11,369 nucleotides of DNA from positions 1 through 11,369 of the forward strand of contig CALFVP010000068.1 in assembly GCA_937928175.1 (NCBI GenBank), in the 5' to 3' direction. This document shows, one piece after another, positions 1-8,020 of the stretch. The notes under the pieces were generated by a model, which did not search any database, was not told the DNA's origin, and saw only the letters and a list, made by a program, of their open reading frames with translations. Both the position numbers and the translations under genes were made by a program. Every line of letters starts with the position of its first letter. Positions within the stretch are counted from its first letter, which is position 1. This stretch comes from an uncultured bacterium (GTDB lineage Bacteria > Spirochaetota > Brevinematia > DTOW01).

Positions 1-2
1 AC

Positions 3-71
3 AATATAGTTGAGTATGAAAAAAAATTTGGCACTATAATACTTCCAGAGTTTGGTAAAGATGCTCATTAA
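3..71 (+). CDS. 3' end of an unidentified gene upstream of pseB
   Basis: An open frame enters from the left edge and ends at the TAA at 69-71. It encodes about 22 visible residues (NIVEYEKKFGTIILPEFGKD, then AH). The mixed charged and hydrophobic composition looks like a genuine protein tail. It overlaps the likely pseB ATG at 61 by 11 bases in another frame, a typical operon arrangement. That suggests it is the preceding gene of a sugar-nucleotide or glycan cluster. Too little is visible to name a family. Confidence 0.5.
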   Translation, partial: NIVEYEKKFGTIILPEFGKDAH

Positions 72-1074
72 CGAAAAAGTTTTTGAAAATAAAACTATAT
101 TCATAACAGGTGCAACAGGCACTATTGGTAGTAGTATTCTAAAATACATTATTGAAAATTTTTACAACACTATCAAAGAAATAAGAGTACTAAGTAGAGA
201 CGAATACAAGTTAGCAAAGTTAATGGAAAATTTGAAAAATTACAAAAAAGTATTCCCTAAACTTGGAGATATAAGAGATTTAAATTCCCTAAGACAGTAT
301 TTGAGTGGAGTAGATATAGTTATACATTCTGCCGCTCTAAAAAGAGTTGAATTTGGTGAATACTATCCATACGAACTTGTAAAAACTAACATTGAAGGAA
401 CTAAAAATATTACAGATGCTTGTATTGAGAACAAAGTAAGTAAAGTTATTATGATAAGTACAGACAAAGCGGTTGAACCATCTAGCACCTATGGAGCAAC
501 TAAACTCTGCGCAGAAAGAATATTTATAGCAAGTAACATAGACGAAAGAAATAAATTTTCTACGTTATTTTCAATAGTAAGGTTAGGCAATGTAATAGGA
601 AGTAGAGGTAGTATCTTTGAAATAGTAAAAGAAAAAAAACAAGCAAATGAACCTATAAACGTAACAAACAAAGATATGACAAGATTTTGGATAACCACAG
701 AAGAGGTATCAAGGTTTATTGTGAAAGTTATATCTACGATGAGTGGAGGTGAAATATTCATTCCTAAGATGACAGCAACAAAGGTTATCGAACTAATAAA
801 AACGATATACCCTTCAGCAAAAATTATTGAAACCAAACCTAGACCAGGCGAAAAAATACATGAGAAATTAATTTCTGAATACGAAAAGAACGTGTGTTTT
901 GAAAGTGAAGATTGTTTTGTAGTTTATCCAGAAATCATAGAAGAAATAAAACCTTCAGAAACTACATACCTTAAGAATTGGAAAAAAGTTTCAAATACTC
1001 TTACATTTTCAAGTATAGACTATATAGCAAAACAAAAAGGTAAAAAAACAAACTTACAAAAATGTAAAAAATAA
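61..1074 (+). CDS. pseB: UDP-N-acetylglucosamine 4,6-dehydratase (PseB/FlaA1-type SDR)
   Basis: This is an extended short-chain dehydrogenase/reductase that removes water from UDP-GlcNAc to give a 4-keto-6-deoxy sugar nucleotide. In the PseB subgroup this is the first committed step toward pseudaminic acid. Counted from the ATG at 61 (337 aa; Helicobacter PseB is about 333), the NAD(P)-binding GATGTIG is at 17-23. The catalytic D135-K136 pair lies in STDKA, and Y144 and K148 lie in YGATK. The D-K to Y-x3-K spacing equals that of PseB. The late motifs MTRFWIT (206-212), GGEIFIPK (229-236) and RPGEKIHE (261-268) are also PseB-like. A TTG at 52 could add three residues, but neither start has a strong ribosome site. 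The tail is lysine-rich. Related inverting or retaining dehydratases for other deoxysugars remain possible. The enzyme should be cytoplasmic. It converges on flaA. Confidence 0.85.
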   Translation: MLINEKVFENKTIFITGATGTIGSSILKYIIENFYNTIKEIRVLSRDEYKLAKLMENLKNYKKVFPKLGDIRDLNSLRQYLSGVDIVIHSAALKRVEFGEYYPYELVKTNIEGTKNITDACIENKVSKVIMISTDKAVEPSSTYGATKLCAERIFIASNIDERNKFSTLFSIVRLGNVIGSRGSIFEIVKEKKQANEPINVTNKDMTRFWITTEEVSRFIVKVISTMSGGEIFIPKMTATKVIELIKTIYPSAKIIETKPRPGEKIHEKLISEYEKNVCFESEDCFVVYPEIIEEIKPSETTYLKNWKKVSNTLTFSSIDYIAKQKGKKTNLQKCKK

Positions 1075-1082
1075 AAAATCAA

Positions 1083-1102
1083 GGGGTAGTAGTAACTACC
1101 CC
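1083..1102 (-). terminator. Rho-independent terminator of flaA
   Basis: An 8-bp perfect stem (GGGGTAGT with ACTACCCC) closes a 4-base loop. Read on the minus strand it is followed by TTGATTTTTTATTTTTT, a good U-tract, so it serves flaA. The U-tract runs into the end of pseB. On the plus strand no U-run follows, so termination of pseB here would be weak. Confidence 0.8.
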
Positions 1103-1123
1103 ATCTAAGCAACACTATTTAAA

Positions 1124-2149
1124 CTATTGCTGTGTTTTTTCTTGAGAAGCAGCTTTTCTTTTCTTCTCAAGCTCAACTAGTTCAACTTGATCTATTATTT
1201 TCCTTAGAGCTCTTTTAGTATACTCTATCTTTTGTTTTGACAATATTTGCCAATACTTCTCATCATCTATATCAAGTTCCTCTTGAACTACGGCTCTATC
1301 AAACGACAATGCAACATCTTTAAAGTAAACAACGAAATCACCACCTGGCTCTTCCTGTGGTTTATAAATCTTAAAGTAAGCAAACTCTTTGAATGGTAAA
1401 GATCTTGGGTAAAGAGGTAACCTCTGTAAAACCCTCTGATTTACCTGTTCTATGTAATTTGGATTTTCCCAGGCAAGTCTTCTCCAACCTTGGAAAAACA
1501 AAGGACCAAGGAAATATTCCTCCTCCACACCATCTTCATTTCTTAGTACAACAGAAACAAGATGTTTATAGTTCCTCCCAGATACCCACACAGAAACTCT
1601 TTTAACTTGTAAAACATTCATTAGTATTCCATTTTTAACTTTTTCTTCATCTGTGAACTGTTGCTTTGAAAAATCTCCTTCAGGATCAACTGGTGATCCA
1701 TCGAGATAGTAAGGTGTAAACCTGAACGGAGGCAATATCTTAGCATTTGAAAGGAAAGGATTAACAGGAAACTTTATCCTTACACCCATCACATCTCCCC
1801 ATCTTTTACTTTGAACTTTAAGTAAGTAAGAATCAACTATATTAGGTACAAACCTAGCAGACGAAACCAACTCAACTTTCCAATTCTCTATCTTCCATGT
1901 TGTAGGATCAAACCAAACATCAAGGAGTTTTTGAGCATTTTCTTGCGAATAAAACCATTCTCTATATAGATCAATACCTTCTTGTTTGTATTTATCAACA
2001 AGGTTCTGTAAATTCTGTTTTTCCCTAGAAAGATACTGACCAATTTTTTGTTCGTAAGAGCCAAAATCAACCAACGTTCTTTCTATTTCCGCAATAGACA
2101 AACTCGCTAACATCATCAAAAACAAAACAGATACTGCTATCTTTTTCAT
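1124..2149 (-). CDS. flaA: Periplasmic flagellar filament outer-layer (sheath) protein FlaA
   Basis: FlaA forms the sheath around the FlaB core of spirochaete periplasmic flagella and affects filament stiffness and motility. The 341-residue product has a Sec signal peptide: KK at 2-3, a hydrophobic core to residue 20, and probable cleavage after LSIA. FlaA-type signatures run from about 85 to 305: GILMNVLQVKRVSVWVSGRN (174-193), FLGPLFFQGWRRLAWENPNY (213-232), LPLYPRSLP (244-252), PGGDFVVYFKDV (268-279) and DIDDEKYW (293-300). Residues 25-80 look helical, and the last 35 residues form a charged K/Q-rich tail. The start is well fixed by AGAGGAGG at 2155-2162. Two candidate promoters lie upstream and a hairpin terminator lies downstream, so it is probably monocistronic. 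Assignment rests on remembered family motifs. Confidence 0.87.
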   Translation of the reverse strand: MKKIAVSVLFLMMLASLSIAEIERTLVDFGSYEQKIGQYLSREKQNLQNLVDKYKQEGIDLYREWFYSQENAQKLLDVWFDPTTWKIENWKVELVSSARFVPNIVDSYLLKVQSKRWGDVMGVRIKFPVNPFLSNAKILPPFRFTPYYLDGSPVDPEGDFSKQQFTDEEKVKNGILMNVLQVKRVSVWVSGRNYKHLVSVVLRNEDGVEEEYFLGPLFFQGWRRLAWENPNYIEQVNQRVLQRLPLYPRSLPFKEFAYFKIYKPQEEPGGDFVVYFKDVALSFDRAVVQEELDIDDEKYWQILSKQKIEYTKRALRKIIDQVELVELEKKRKAASQEKTQQ

Positions 2150-2173
2150 AACATCCTCCTCTGGTTATATGGA

Positions 2174-2201
2174 TTATCGGAAAGGTATTTTGCTTAGTTT
2201 A
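2174..2201 (-). promoter_or_regulatory. Sigma28 (FliA/SigD)-type promoter of flaA
   Basis: On the minus strand TAAA (2198-2201) is followed after 16 bases by TCCGATAA (2174-2181). The flagellar sigma consensus is TAAA-N15-GCCGATAA, so the -10 matches 7 of 8 and the spacing is one base long. Transcription would start near 2167 and give a leader of about 18 bases whose 5' end is almost the ribosome binding site. Its place directly before a filament gene supports the call. Confidence 0.65.
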
Positions 2202-2224
2202 AATACCTATTCCGTCCAAAATCA

Positions 2225-2253
2225 ATAATAAATGTACCAAATTCTTCTTTCAA
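2225..2253 (-). promoter_or_regulatory. Sigma70-type promoter upstream of flaA
   Basis: On the minus strand TTGAAA (2248-2253), a 17-base spacer and TATTAT (2225-2230) match the housekeeping consensus at 5 of 6 in each box. Transcription would start near 2218, upstream of the sigma28-like site, giving a leader of about 70 bases. In such AT-rich DNA chance matches are common, but spacing and position are good. Confidence 0.5.
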
Positions 2254-2295
2254 CCAAATAATAAAAACGTATAAAACAACCTAACATTGAAAAAT

Positions 2296-5238
2296 CTACT
2301 CATTTAAAAATTTCTTATAAGAATTAATAACTTCAAAGTATTTTTGTCTAATAAAACTATTATCTATTATTTTTTTGGTATGAGAATCTAAAAGCTCTTT
2401 TGGTTTGGAAATTTTGTAAACTTTAGGTCTTTCCGCTTGTCTTTTCTCGGAAAGTCCCTTTTCAAACATACCCTTCTGATACTCTAGCAAATTAAATCCC
2501 AATTTTTCAGAATACTCCTTAGCTTTTAACAATTCTTTACCCCTTACTTTTTCCAATATATCTTGAAGTTTTTCAACTAAATCTTTTGCTCTACCATCAC
2601 CAGGATCTCTGGATTGAATAGACCTAGCTTTACTTATAGCATCTTCTAATAACTTTTCCAAATCTTTCAATTTTCCGTTATCAACATTTTCAAGTAATTC
2701 TCTTAACATCTCAGATATCCTCTTATACATCTCCATAATCTCATTTAAACTAACACCAGATGGTTGAATATTTACACCTTCATTCATGCTATCGAAAAAA
2801 TCCAAAAGTCTTGATAATACAAAAGAAATTCTATTAATCATAACACCAACGCTCTGCGATATACCAGAAGATGTCCCTAAAGAAACCGCATCTGTAAAGA
2901 AATTAAAATCATTGTTTATTTCTCTAACTATACCACTTATCTCCGAAATAAACTTAGCAGCATTGTAATCCAAAGAAAAATTCTCTAAAAAATCTCTCAT
3001 TATTAACCTAAATTCCTTTATACTTCTAGAAATCGTATCAAACTCATTTTTCATAATACTAACGTTTATATTTGGATACCTTAAAGACATCAAATCAATA
3101 TTTTTCTTTGCTTCTGTCAAAGAAATTTGACAGTATAAAATACCAAAATAGAAATCCCAAAACCTATCCTTTCTCTTAGAAATCTCTGAAAGCTTTTTCA
3201 TAACTTCTTTAAAAATTTCAAAATCCACATTCTCAAACATACTAATTATCTCATCCTTTGAAACCTTACCGTTTTTTAAAGACTTTTCAATACTCTTCAA
3301 TTTTTCAAAAAGACTACTCTTAAATTCATCACTCATCTTATTAAATTCCTCACTTTTGAAAAATTCCTCCAACCTACTTTTAAAACTATTTTTACTTAAA
3401 TCTTTATCCTCCAAAGCCAGTTTCTCAATTTCTCTAATTTGTGAAAGCATCTTTATTATATCTCTAAATTCACTCAACCTAGATACTTCTATCTCAAGCT
3501 CAGTAAGTGACTTAGAAATATCATCAATTTTTTCAGAAACTTTCAAGGAATCAAAAACTTTTTCCTTGTAAAGTCTATCAACTATTTCTCTAAACTCTCT
3601 ATCACTCAATACGTTTTGTAACTTCTCTGAAATCCTGTTAAGCCTCTCAAACTCTTGTTCAAGACTCTTAGTTTTGTCAATACTACTGTATATATCATTC
3701 AATTTTTCCGAAAATTCCGAAAAGTTAATAACGTTTGACTGTAATTTTCTAAGTTCATCTATTAACTTCAAAGTATCTACTTTACCTCTTCTAATATCGT
3801 ACTTCAATTTCTCCAATTCTTCTCTCTGTTCTGAAACCAATCTTTTACTTTTATCTAATTCTTCGCTCATAATTTTTGAAGCTTCAACAAAAGTTAGTAA
3901 ATACAATTTTCTAGTTCCAAAACCAACTGCACCATAAACATCCTTAGCAAAAACTTTCAAAATTACACTATCACCTGGCAAAAACCTAGAGGAATCCAAC
4001 AAAAAATTAAAACTGTTACCATAGTAAGAAAATAAAACACCGTTTTCCCCACCAGAAACTTTAAACCTTTTATTTAATCCTGTAAGAGAATTACTAACCT
4101 CAACTTCCATCCAAATATCCAAAATCCTATCTCTATCAAAAACATCCCCCACTCCCTCTAAAACAAAACTTGAAAAAAACCTCATATCTTTTTCCGGGTA
4201 CCTTATGCCAACAGTAGGTATATCGTTATCAATTATATTTATTTTGACATTATCAATTTTTAAGCTTCTTCCAAAATTATCGTAAATACTAAAACTAAAT
4301 TCACCTTGTTCTTTAGCTTTAAAACTTATAACTATACTATTACTGTTCGATCCATGCTCCCACCTTAAATTAAAATCACTATCAAAGTAAACATTTGAAA
4401 CGTTGTGAGATAAATCAAAAAATATAAAAACATCGCTACCTTTAACTAAATCAAACAAAGGTATGTAATCGTAATTCAAAACCTCAATTCCATTAAAGAA
4501 AACTTTTACATTCTGGTTAATCACACTGAAATAAGGTAAATACTTTAAAGTTAAATTTGTAACTTCTTTAAGAATACCATACTTTTTGCAAAAAATATAA
4601 ACATTAGTCTGAGAAGTGAAAGTCTCAATTTTAAAACCGTGATCACTGTAAACCATAGGTATAAACTTATCTGTATACACAAAGAAATCCCCTTTAAATC
4701 TAGGTTTTAACAATAACTTAAATGGCACATCTGAAGATATAAAATCACCGTAAGACAAATCAACTTGATTACTAAAAAAATTGTAGAATTCCTTTATACC
4801 ATGTAACTTAGAATAATACATAAACATTGTAATACCAATAATAACAACAAACGTTAAAATTAAAGTAATTATATACCTTTTAAATAGTAAATTTAAGCTT
4901 TTATAAATCCCTTTATACTCAAAGTCTAACTCAAAACTAGAATACTCGATCAAAGTATCAACAATAAACTTTCTTTCTGAGAATAAAATTAGCTCAATAT
5001 TACGATTAGTGAGAATAAAATAATTTTTTACTTTTACCAACACTACAACAAATAACAAAACAAAGAAAATGAAAATTAACAAAATCCAAAATATAGAAGG
5101 TATGTACGAATTGTAGTCAAATATTGAGAAAAGAATAGACAAAACAATAACTAGTAAAGAAAAGAACAAAAAAGACAAAACAGTAAAATTTATAAAACCC
5201 AAAAATTTCAGTACCTTCAAATAGTTTCTTAACTTCAT
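2296..5238 (-). CDS. DUF4175-like membrane protein with long coiled-coil region
   Basis: The product is 980 residues from the ATG at 5238; a TTG at 5256 could add six. Three hydrophobic segments at about 15-40, 47-71 and 121-142 anchor the N-terminus. A beta-rich, probably extracytoplasmic region follows (about 160-450). It contains NDIPTVGIRYP (near 337) and LPGDSVILKVFAKD (near 420), patterns I associate with DUF4175-type proteins of Bacteroidota/Ignavibacteria-like genomes. From about 455 to the end the protein is rich in E, K, S and L with heptad-like coiled coils (for example SEQREELEKLKYDIRR). No enzymatic motif is visible. Neither start has a Shine-Dalgarno sequence, and the leader is almost pure A/T. 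It stands alone between flaA and a terminator. Function is unknown, and a cell-envelope structural role is only a guess. Confidence 0.75.
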   Translation of the reverse strand: MKLRNYLKVLKFLGFINFTVLSFLFFSLLVIVLSILFSIFDYNSYIPSIFWILLIFIFFVLLFVVVLVKVKNYFILTNRNIELILFSERKFIVDTLIEYSSFELDFEYKGIYKSLNLLFKRYIITLILTFVVIIGITMFMYYSKLHGIKEFYNFFSNQVDLSYGDFISSDVPFKLLLKPRFKGDFFVYTDKFIPMVYSDHGFKIETFTSQTNVYIFCKKYGILKEVTNLTLKYLPYFSVINQNVKVFFNGIEVLNYDYIPLFDLVKGSDVFIFFDLSHNVSNVYFDSDFNLRWEHGSNSNSIVISFKAKEQGEFSFSIYDNFGRSLKIDNVKINIIDNDIPTVGIRYPEKDMRFFSSFVLEGVGDVFDRDRILDIWMEVEVSNSLTGLNKRFKVSGGENGVLFSYYGNSFNFLLDSSRFLPGDSVILKVFAKDVYGAVGFGTRKLYLLTFVEASKIMSEELDKSKRLVSEQREELEKLKYDIRRGKVDTLKLIDELRKLQSNVINFSEFSEKLNDIYSSIDKTKSLEQEFERLNRISEKLQNVLSDREFREIVDRLYKEKVFDSLKVSEKIDDISKSLTELEIEVSRLSEFRDIIKMLSQIREIEKLALEDKDLSKNSFKSRLEEFFKSEEFNKMSDEFKSSLFEKLKSIEKSLKNGKVSKDEIISMFENVDFEIFKEVMKKLSEISKRKDRFWDFYFGILYCQISLTEAKKNIDLMSLRYPNINVSIMKNEFDTISRSIKEFRLIMRDFLENFSLDYNAAKFISEISGIVREINNDFNFFTDAVSLGTSSGISQSVGVMINRISFVLSRLLDFFDSMNEGVNIQPSGVSLNEIMEMYKRISEMLRELLENVDNGKLKDLEKLLEDAISKARSIQSRDPGDGRAKDLVEKLQDILEKVRGKELLKAKEYSEKLGFNLLEYQKGMFEKGLSEKRQAERPKVYKISKPKELLDSHTKKIIDNSFIRQKYFEVINSYKKFLNE

Positions 5239-5274
5239 CGTTATAAATATAAACAATAAAAAAATACTAACTCA

Positions 5275-5304
5275 ATTATAAAAAGATCAGAAGGGGCAAA
5301 TAAA
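5275..5304 (-). promoter_or_regulatory. Weak candidate promoter of the DUF4175-like gene
   Basis: A perfect TATAAT lies on the minus strand at 5275-5280, about 35 bases before the ATG. The best -35 is poor (TTTATT at 5299-5304, spacing 18) and overlaps the btuB terminator. Readthrough from the cobalamin operon is the alternative source of transcription. Confidence 0.3.
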
Positions 5305-5312
5305 AAGCCCCT
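5292..5312 (-). terminator. Terminator of the btuD-btuB operon
   Basis: On the minus strand AGGGGC and GCCCCT form a 6-bp GC-rich stem with a 9-base A/U loop, five bases after the btuB stop. A UCUGAUCUUUUU tail follows. The U-run begins late, so termination may be partial. Confidence 0.6.
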
Positions 5313-5317
5313 AAATG

Positions 5318-7345
5318 TTACCAGGAAACTGTAAATATGATGTAAGCATTAATTTTTTCTTCAGGAACTGGATAACCTTCAACGTACTCATTACCTATAA
5401 GATTTCTTTTCCATTCAACACCAACTTCAACCGAATCCTTAGGCCTAACTGCATGGTATATTGAGAGAATCATAATATTATCTAAAGGTCTATTACCAAC
5501 TACGTTAAAATTAACATCGTAAACGTTTTCAAACCTATTCCATTGATAATTAAGATAAGCACCAAACTTAAAGTAATTCCTATCGTAAAAAAGATCTATA
5601 TACAAAGAGTTTAGAGCTCTATAATTTAAAAACACTAACTTATTCCACTCCAATCTTTCACTAGCGTTACCGTTAATAGGCTCAGTGTACACATAAGAAG
5701 TTAACAATTTAATAAAATCTCTATACTTAAATTCAAATTTAAAATCTATTCCTCTTACGAATACTTTACCAATGTTTTCCGTTTGAAAAGAGGACGGATT
5801 ATAAACAATGAGATTAGTTGTATCAGAATAGTAAGGTGTAATAGAGAAATAAATTTTATACCCATCAAAAACATAATCAACAAAAGCACTTAAATCAAAG
5901 CTATTAACATACTCTGTATTTAGGTTAGTATTAACACTACCGTAACCGTAAACTAAAGGTCCATAAACATCATCAAAGTAAGGTAATCTGTAAGATCTAT
6001 AAACACTAGCCCTAAATCCAAAGAAATCAGTAATATTAAATAACATACCTACTCTAGGAGAGTACTCAAACAAATTATAATTTAAGTAATAATCAAACCT
6101 ACTAGAAAAAGTAACCTTTAAGATAGATGAAAGTAAATAATTTCCTTCTAGATATAATCCAATAACATTTCTACCATCGTTAGTTTTATATTCGTTGGTA
6201 GAAGGTGAAGGAAACGTTGAGAAGTTAGTATTAATAGCACTAGCAAAGTCATTTTGAAAATTCAAAGCTGCACCTAACAAAAATTTGTTGTATTCCAATA
6301 AACTAATAGCACTTTTAAAATTAAACTCAACACTAAACCTTCCGCTATCTATTTTAGATCCAATAGATCCTCCAAATGAACTTCTTAAATTTTCTACCTC
6401 TCTATTCCTTGAAACACTGGTATAATAAATATTCATTCCTAATTTACTATCTTCCCCAAAATCTTTGGTTACCTTTAAATAAGGTAACATAAACATTACT
6501 TTAGACTTTGCTTTTTCGTAATTAAGAGGGTTTGACAGTAATACGCTGTTAGGTTCTTTAACAGTGGGTAACGTTAAAAGGATTCCAGTATCAACATCAA
6601 AACCTTCAAAATTATGGACATACCTTGATAATATTGAATACTTTGTATATCCTGCACCTTCCCTTACGTAATTAGTGGGCTCAAAAGAAGAAGAATTTGT
6701 ATAAAGTTCTGAAACGTTGTAATTAAAAGAATTCTCACTTCTATTGTAACCAATACCCAAATAAAAGTTTCCAACACTTGTTGAAACTGAAACATCTGTC
6801 ATAAAATAGTAAGTCTCAAAGGATGTACCTATAGTTCTTATTATTCTAACAAAATTTCTTTTTTCATACCCCAGAAGGTTAAAATTAACTACTCCACCGT
6901 AATTCCCATTACCATACCTTGACGATGAAGGTCCATAATACACGTAAACAGAATCAAAAAAAAGAGGATCAAGAACACTAACATCGTAAGAAGAGTTAAC
7001 CATAGTAGATATATCTAAACCATTAACAGCAACGTTAACTTTATCCCCTCTAGGTGTAAAAAGAGTTGTTAGAGATCCAGACGTACCGTAATACGTTGGA
7101 GTAGAAATATCCGGAATACTTTGAAAATAATCTACAATGTCAGAAGAATCTCCTTTCTTATAGTACCTTACTACATTGAATGTAGAACTGATCTCATCCC
7201 AAAGTGAGCTAAAAACTTCTTTCTCAAATACTATTGAGAATGAACTTTTTTCGGCAATTTCATTAGTATCTGTTACCTGGGCAAAACCAACCAAAGTAAC
7301 AAACACCATCAAAATCATTGATAAAGTGATCTTAATACTTTTCAT
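5318..7345 (-). CDS. btuB: TonB-dependent outer-membrane receptor, probably for cobalamin
   Basis: A 675-residue outer-membrane transporter, close in size to TonB-dependent receptors. The start at 7345 is fixed by AGGAGGG at 7349-7355 and followed by a signal peptide (residues 1-22, cleavage near GFA/Q). The plug domain spans about 45-160: DIVDYFQSIPDI, then VAVNGLDIS, then SVYVYYGPSSSRYGNGNYGG and VVNFNL, matching the usual plug end (ERIEVxxGPxSxxYGxxAxGGVVNI). The rest is a Tyr/Phe/Asn-rich beta barrel ending in FTVSW, with the C-terminal aromatic residue expected of BAM substrates. No clear TonB box is seen. Substrate is inferred from the upstream cobalamin riboswitch; sequence alone would allow other siderophore-like ligands. 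Its start overlaps the end of the ATPase gene by 14 bases, implying translational coupling. Confidence 0.82.
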   Translation of the reverse strand: MKSIKITLSMILMVFVTLVGFAQVTDTNEIAEKSSFSIVFEKEVFSSLWDEISSTFNVVRYYKKGDSSDIVDYFQSIPDISTPTYYGTSGSLTTLFTPRGDKVNVAVNGLDISTMVNSSYDVSVLDPLFFDSVYVYYGPSSSRYGNGNYGGVVNFNLLGYEKRNFVRIIRTIGTSFETYYFMTDVSVSTSVGNFYLGIGYNRSENSFNYNVSELYTNSSSFEPTNYVREGAGYTKYSILSRYVHNFEGFDVDTGILLTLPTVKEPNSVLLSNPLNYEKAKSKVMFMLPYLKVTKDFGEDSKLGMNIYYTSVSRNREVENLRSSFGGSIGSKIDSGRFSVEFNFKSAISLLEYNKFLLGAALNFQNDFASAINTNFSTFPSPSTNEYKTNDGRNVIGLYLEGNYLLSSILKVTFSSRFDYYLNYNLFEYSPRVGMLFNITDFFGFRASVYRSYRLPYFDDVYGPLVYGYGSVNTNLNTEYVNSFDLSAFVDYVFDGYKIYFSITPYYSDTTNLIVYNPSSFQTENIGKVFVRGIDFKFEFKYRDFIKLLTSYVYTEPINGNASERLEWNKLVFLNYRALNSLYIDLFYDRNYFKFGAYLNYQWNRFENVYDVNFNVVGNRPLDNIMILSIYHAVRPKDSVEVGVEWKRNLIGNEYVEGYPVPEEKINAYIIFTVSW

Positions 7346-8018
7346 AAACCCTCCTATAAAAAGCCTCACCATTACTATGCAAATAAAATTTTTCACTTGA
7401 GATTATATCCAGTTTTTTATTGTACAACTCGGAATAAAAAGATTGGTTATGCGATACAAATACTACAATTTTACCTTCACTAGATACTTCTTTTATAGCA
7501 TCAATAACCAATTTCTGATTGTAAATATCCAAAAACGCTTCTGGTTCGTCCAATAAAACAACTTTGGTATTTTGAACAAAAGTCCTACACAAAAGGACTA
7601 ATTTTTTTTGTCCTTCACTTAAAACATTCAAAGGTTTGTACAATAATTCTTCAACCTCAAGCATTTTTACAAACCTTTGAATTCTTTTTCTTTCTTTAAG
7701 AGAATAATCCAAAGTAGCCATTTGTAAAAACTCTATTACCTTGATTGGAGAATGATAACTCGGAGATTGTTGAGCAAAAGATACAAGAAAATACCTCAAG
7801 TAAGCTGGAATTAAACTTACATTATAGCCATCAATTAGAATTTTTCCAGATATTGGTTTAATCAAACCAGCAATAGATTTAATAACTGTTGTTTTACCAA
7901 TACCATTTCTACCGCTTATTAGTAAAACATCACCAGAAAACAAATCAAAAGAAAGATTAGATATTACTTTACTTTTACGGTCATAGGATAAAGTAACATC
8001 TATTAAAGACAAATACAC
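7332..8018 (-). CDS. btuD: ABC transporter ATP-binding protein, probable cobalamin uptake ATPase
   Basis: A 228-residue nucleotide-binding subunit that would hydrolyse ATP at the inner membrane to drive uptake. Motifs in order: Walker A GRNGIGKT (36-43), Q-loop around Q83-Q84, signature LSEGQ (133-137, instead of the commoner LSGGQ), Walker B VVLLDEP (153-159) and H-loop H190. The start is the GTG at 8016-8018, five bases after GGAGGG (8024-8029). That ribosome site sits in a hairpin controlled by the cobalamin riboswitch. It is the first gene of the operon and overlaps btuB. No permease or solute-binding gene lies beside it, so its partners must be encoded elsewhere. The cobalamin role comes from the riboswitch and the receptor; E. 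coli BtuD is somewhat longer (249 aa). Confidence 0.8.
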   Translation of the reverse strand: MYLSLIDVTLSYDRKSKVISNLSFDLFSGDVLLISGRNGIGKTTVIKSIAGLIKPISGKILIDGYNVSLIPAYLRYFLVSFAQQSPSYHSPIKVIEFLQMATLDYSLKERKRIQRFVKMLEVEELLYKPLNVLSEGQKKLVLLCRTFVQNTKVVLLDEPEAFLDIYNQKLVIDAIKEVSSEGKIVVFVSHNQSFYSELYNKKLDIISSEKFYLHSNGEAFYRRVYEKY

Positions 8019-8020
8019 CC

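Noticed and set aside
489..836. A 115-codon open frame on the minus strand within pseB
   Set aside because: It lies wholly antisense to conserved PseB motifs and has no recognisable domain.
1393..1605. A 70-codon plus-strand frame inside flaA
   Set aside because: It is antisense to the conserved FlaA region, with no ribosome site or domain.
2456..3874. SMC-like or chemoreceptor identity for the coiled-coil half of the large protein
   Set aside because: There is no Walker motif, hinge or methyl-accepting signalling hairpin sequence; the similarity is only compositional.
7346..7396. Upstream extension of btuB by 17 codons
   Set aside because: It would overlap the ATPase gene further, while the ATG at 7345 has an AGGAGGG site and begins a normal signal peptide.
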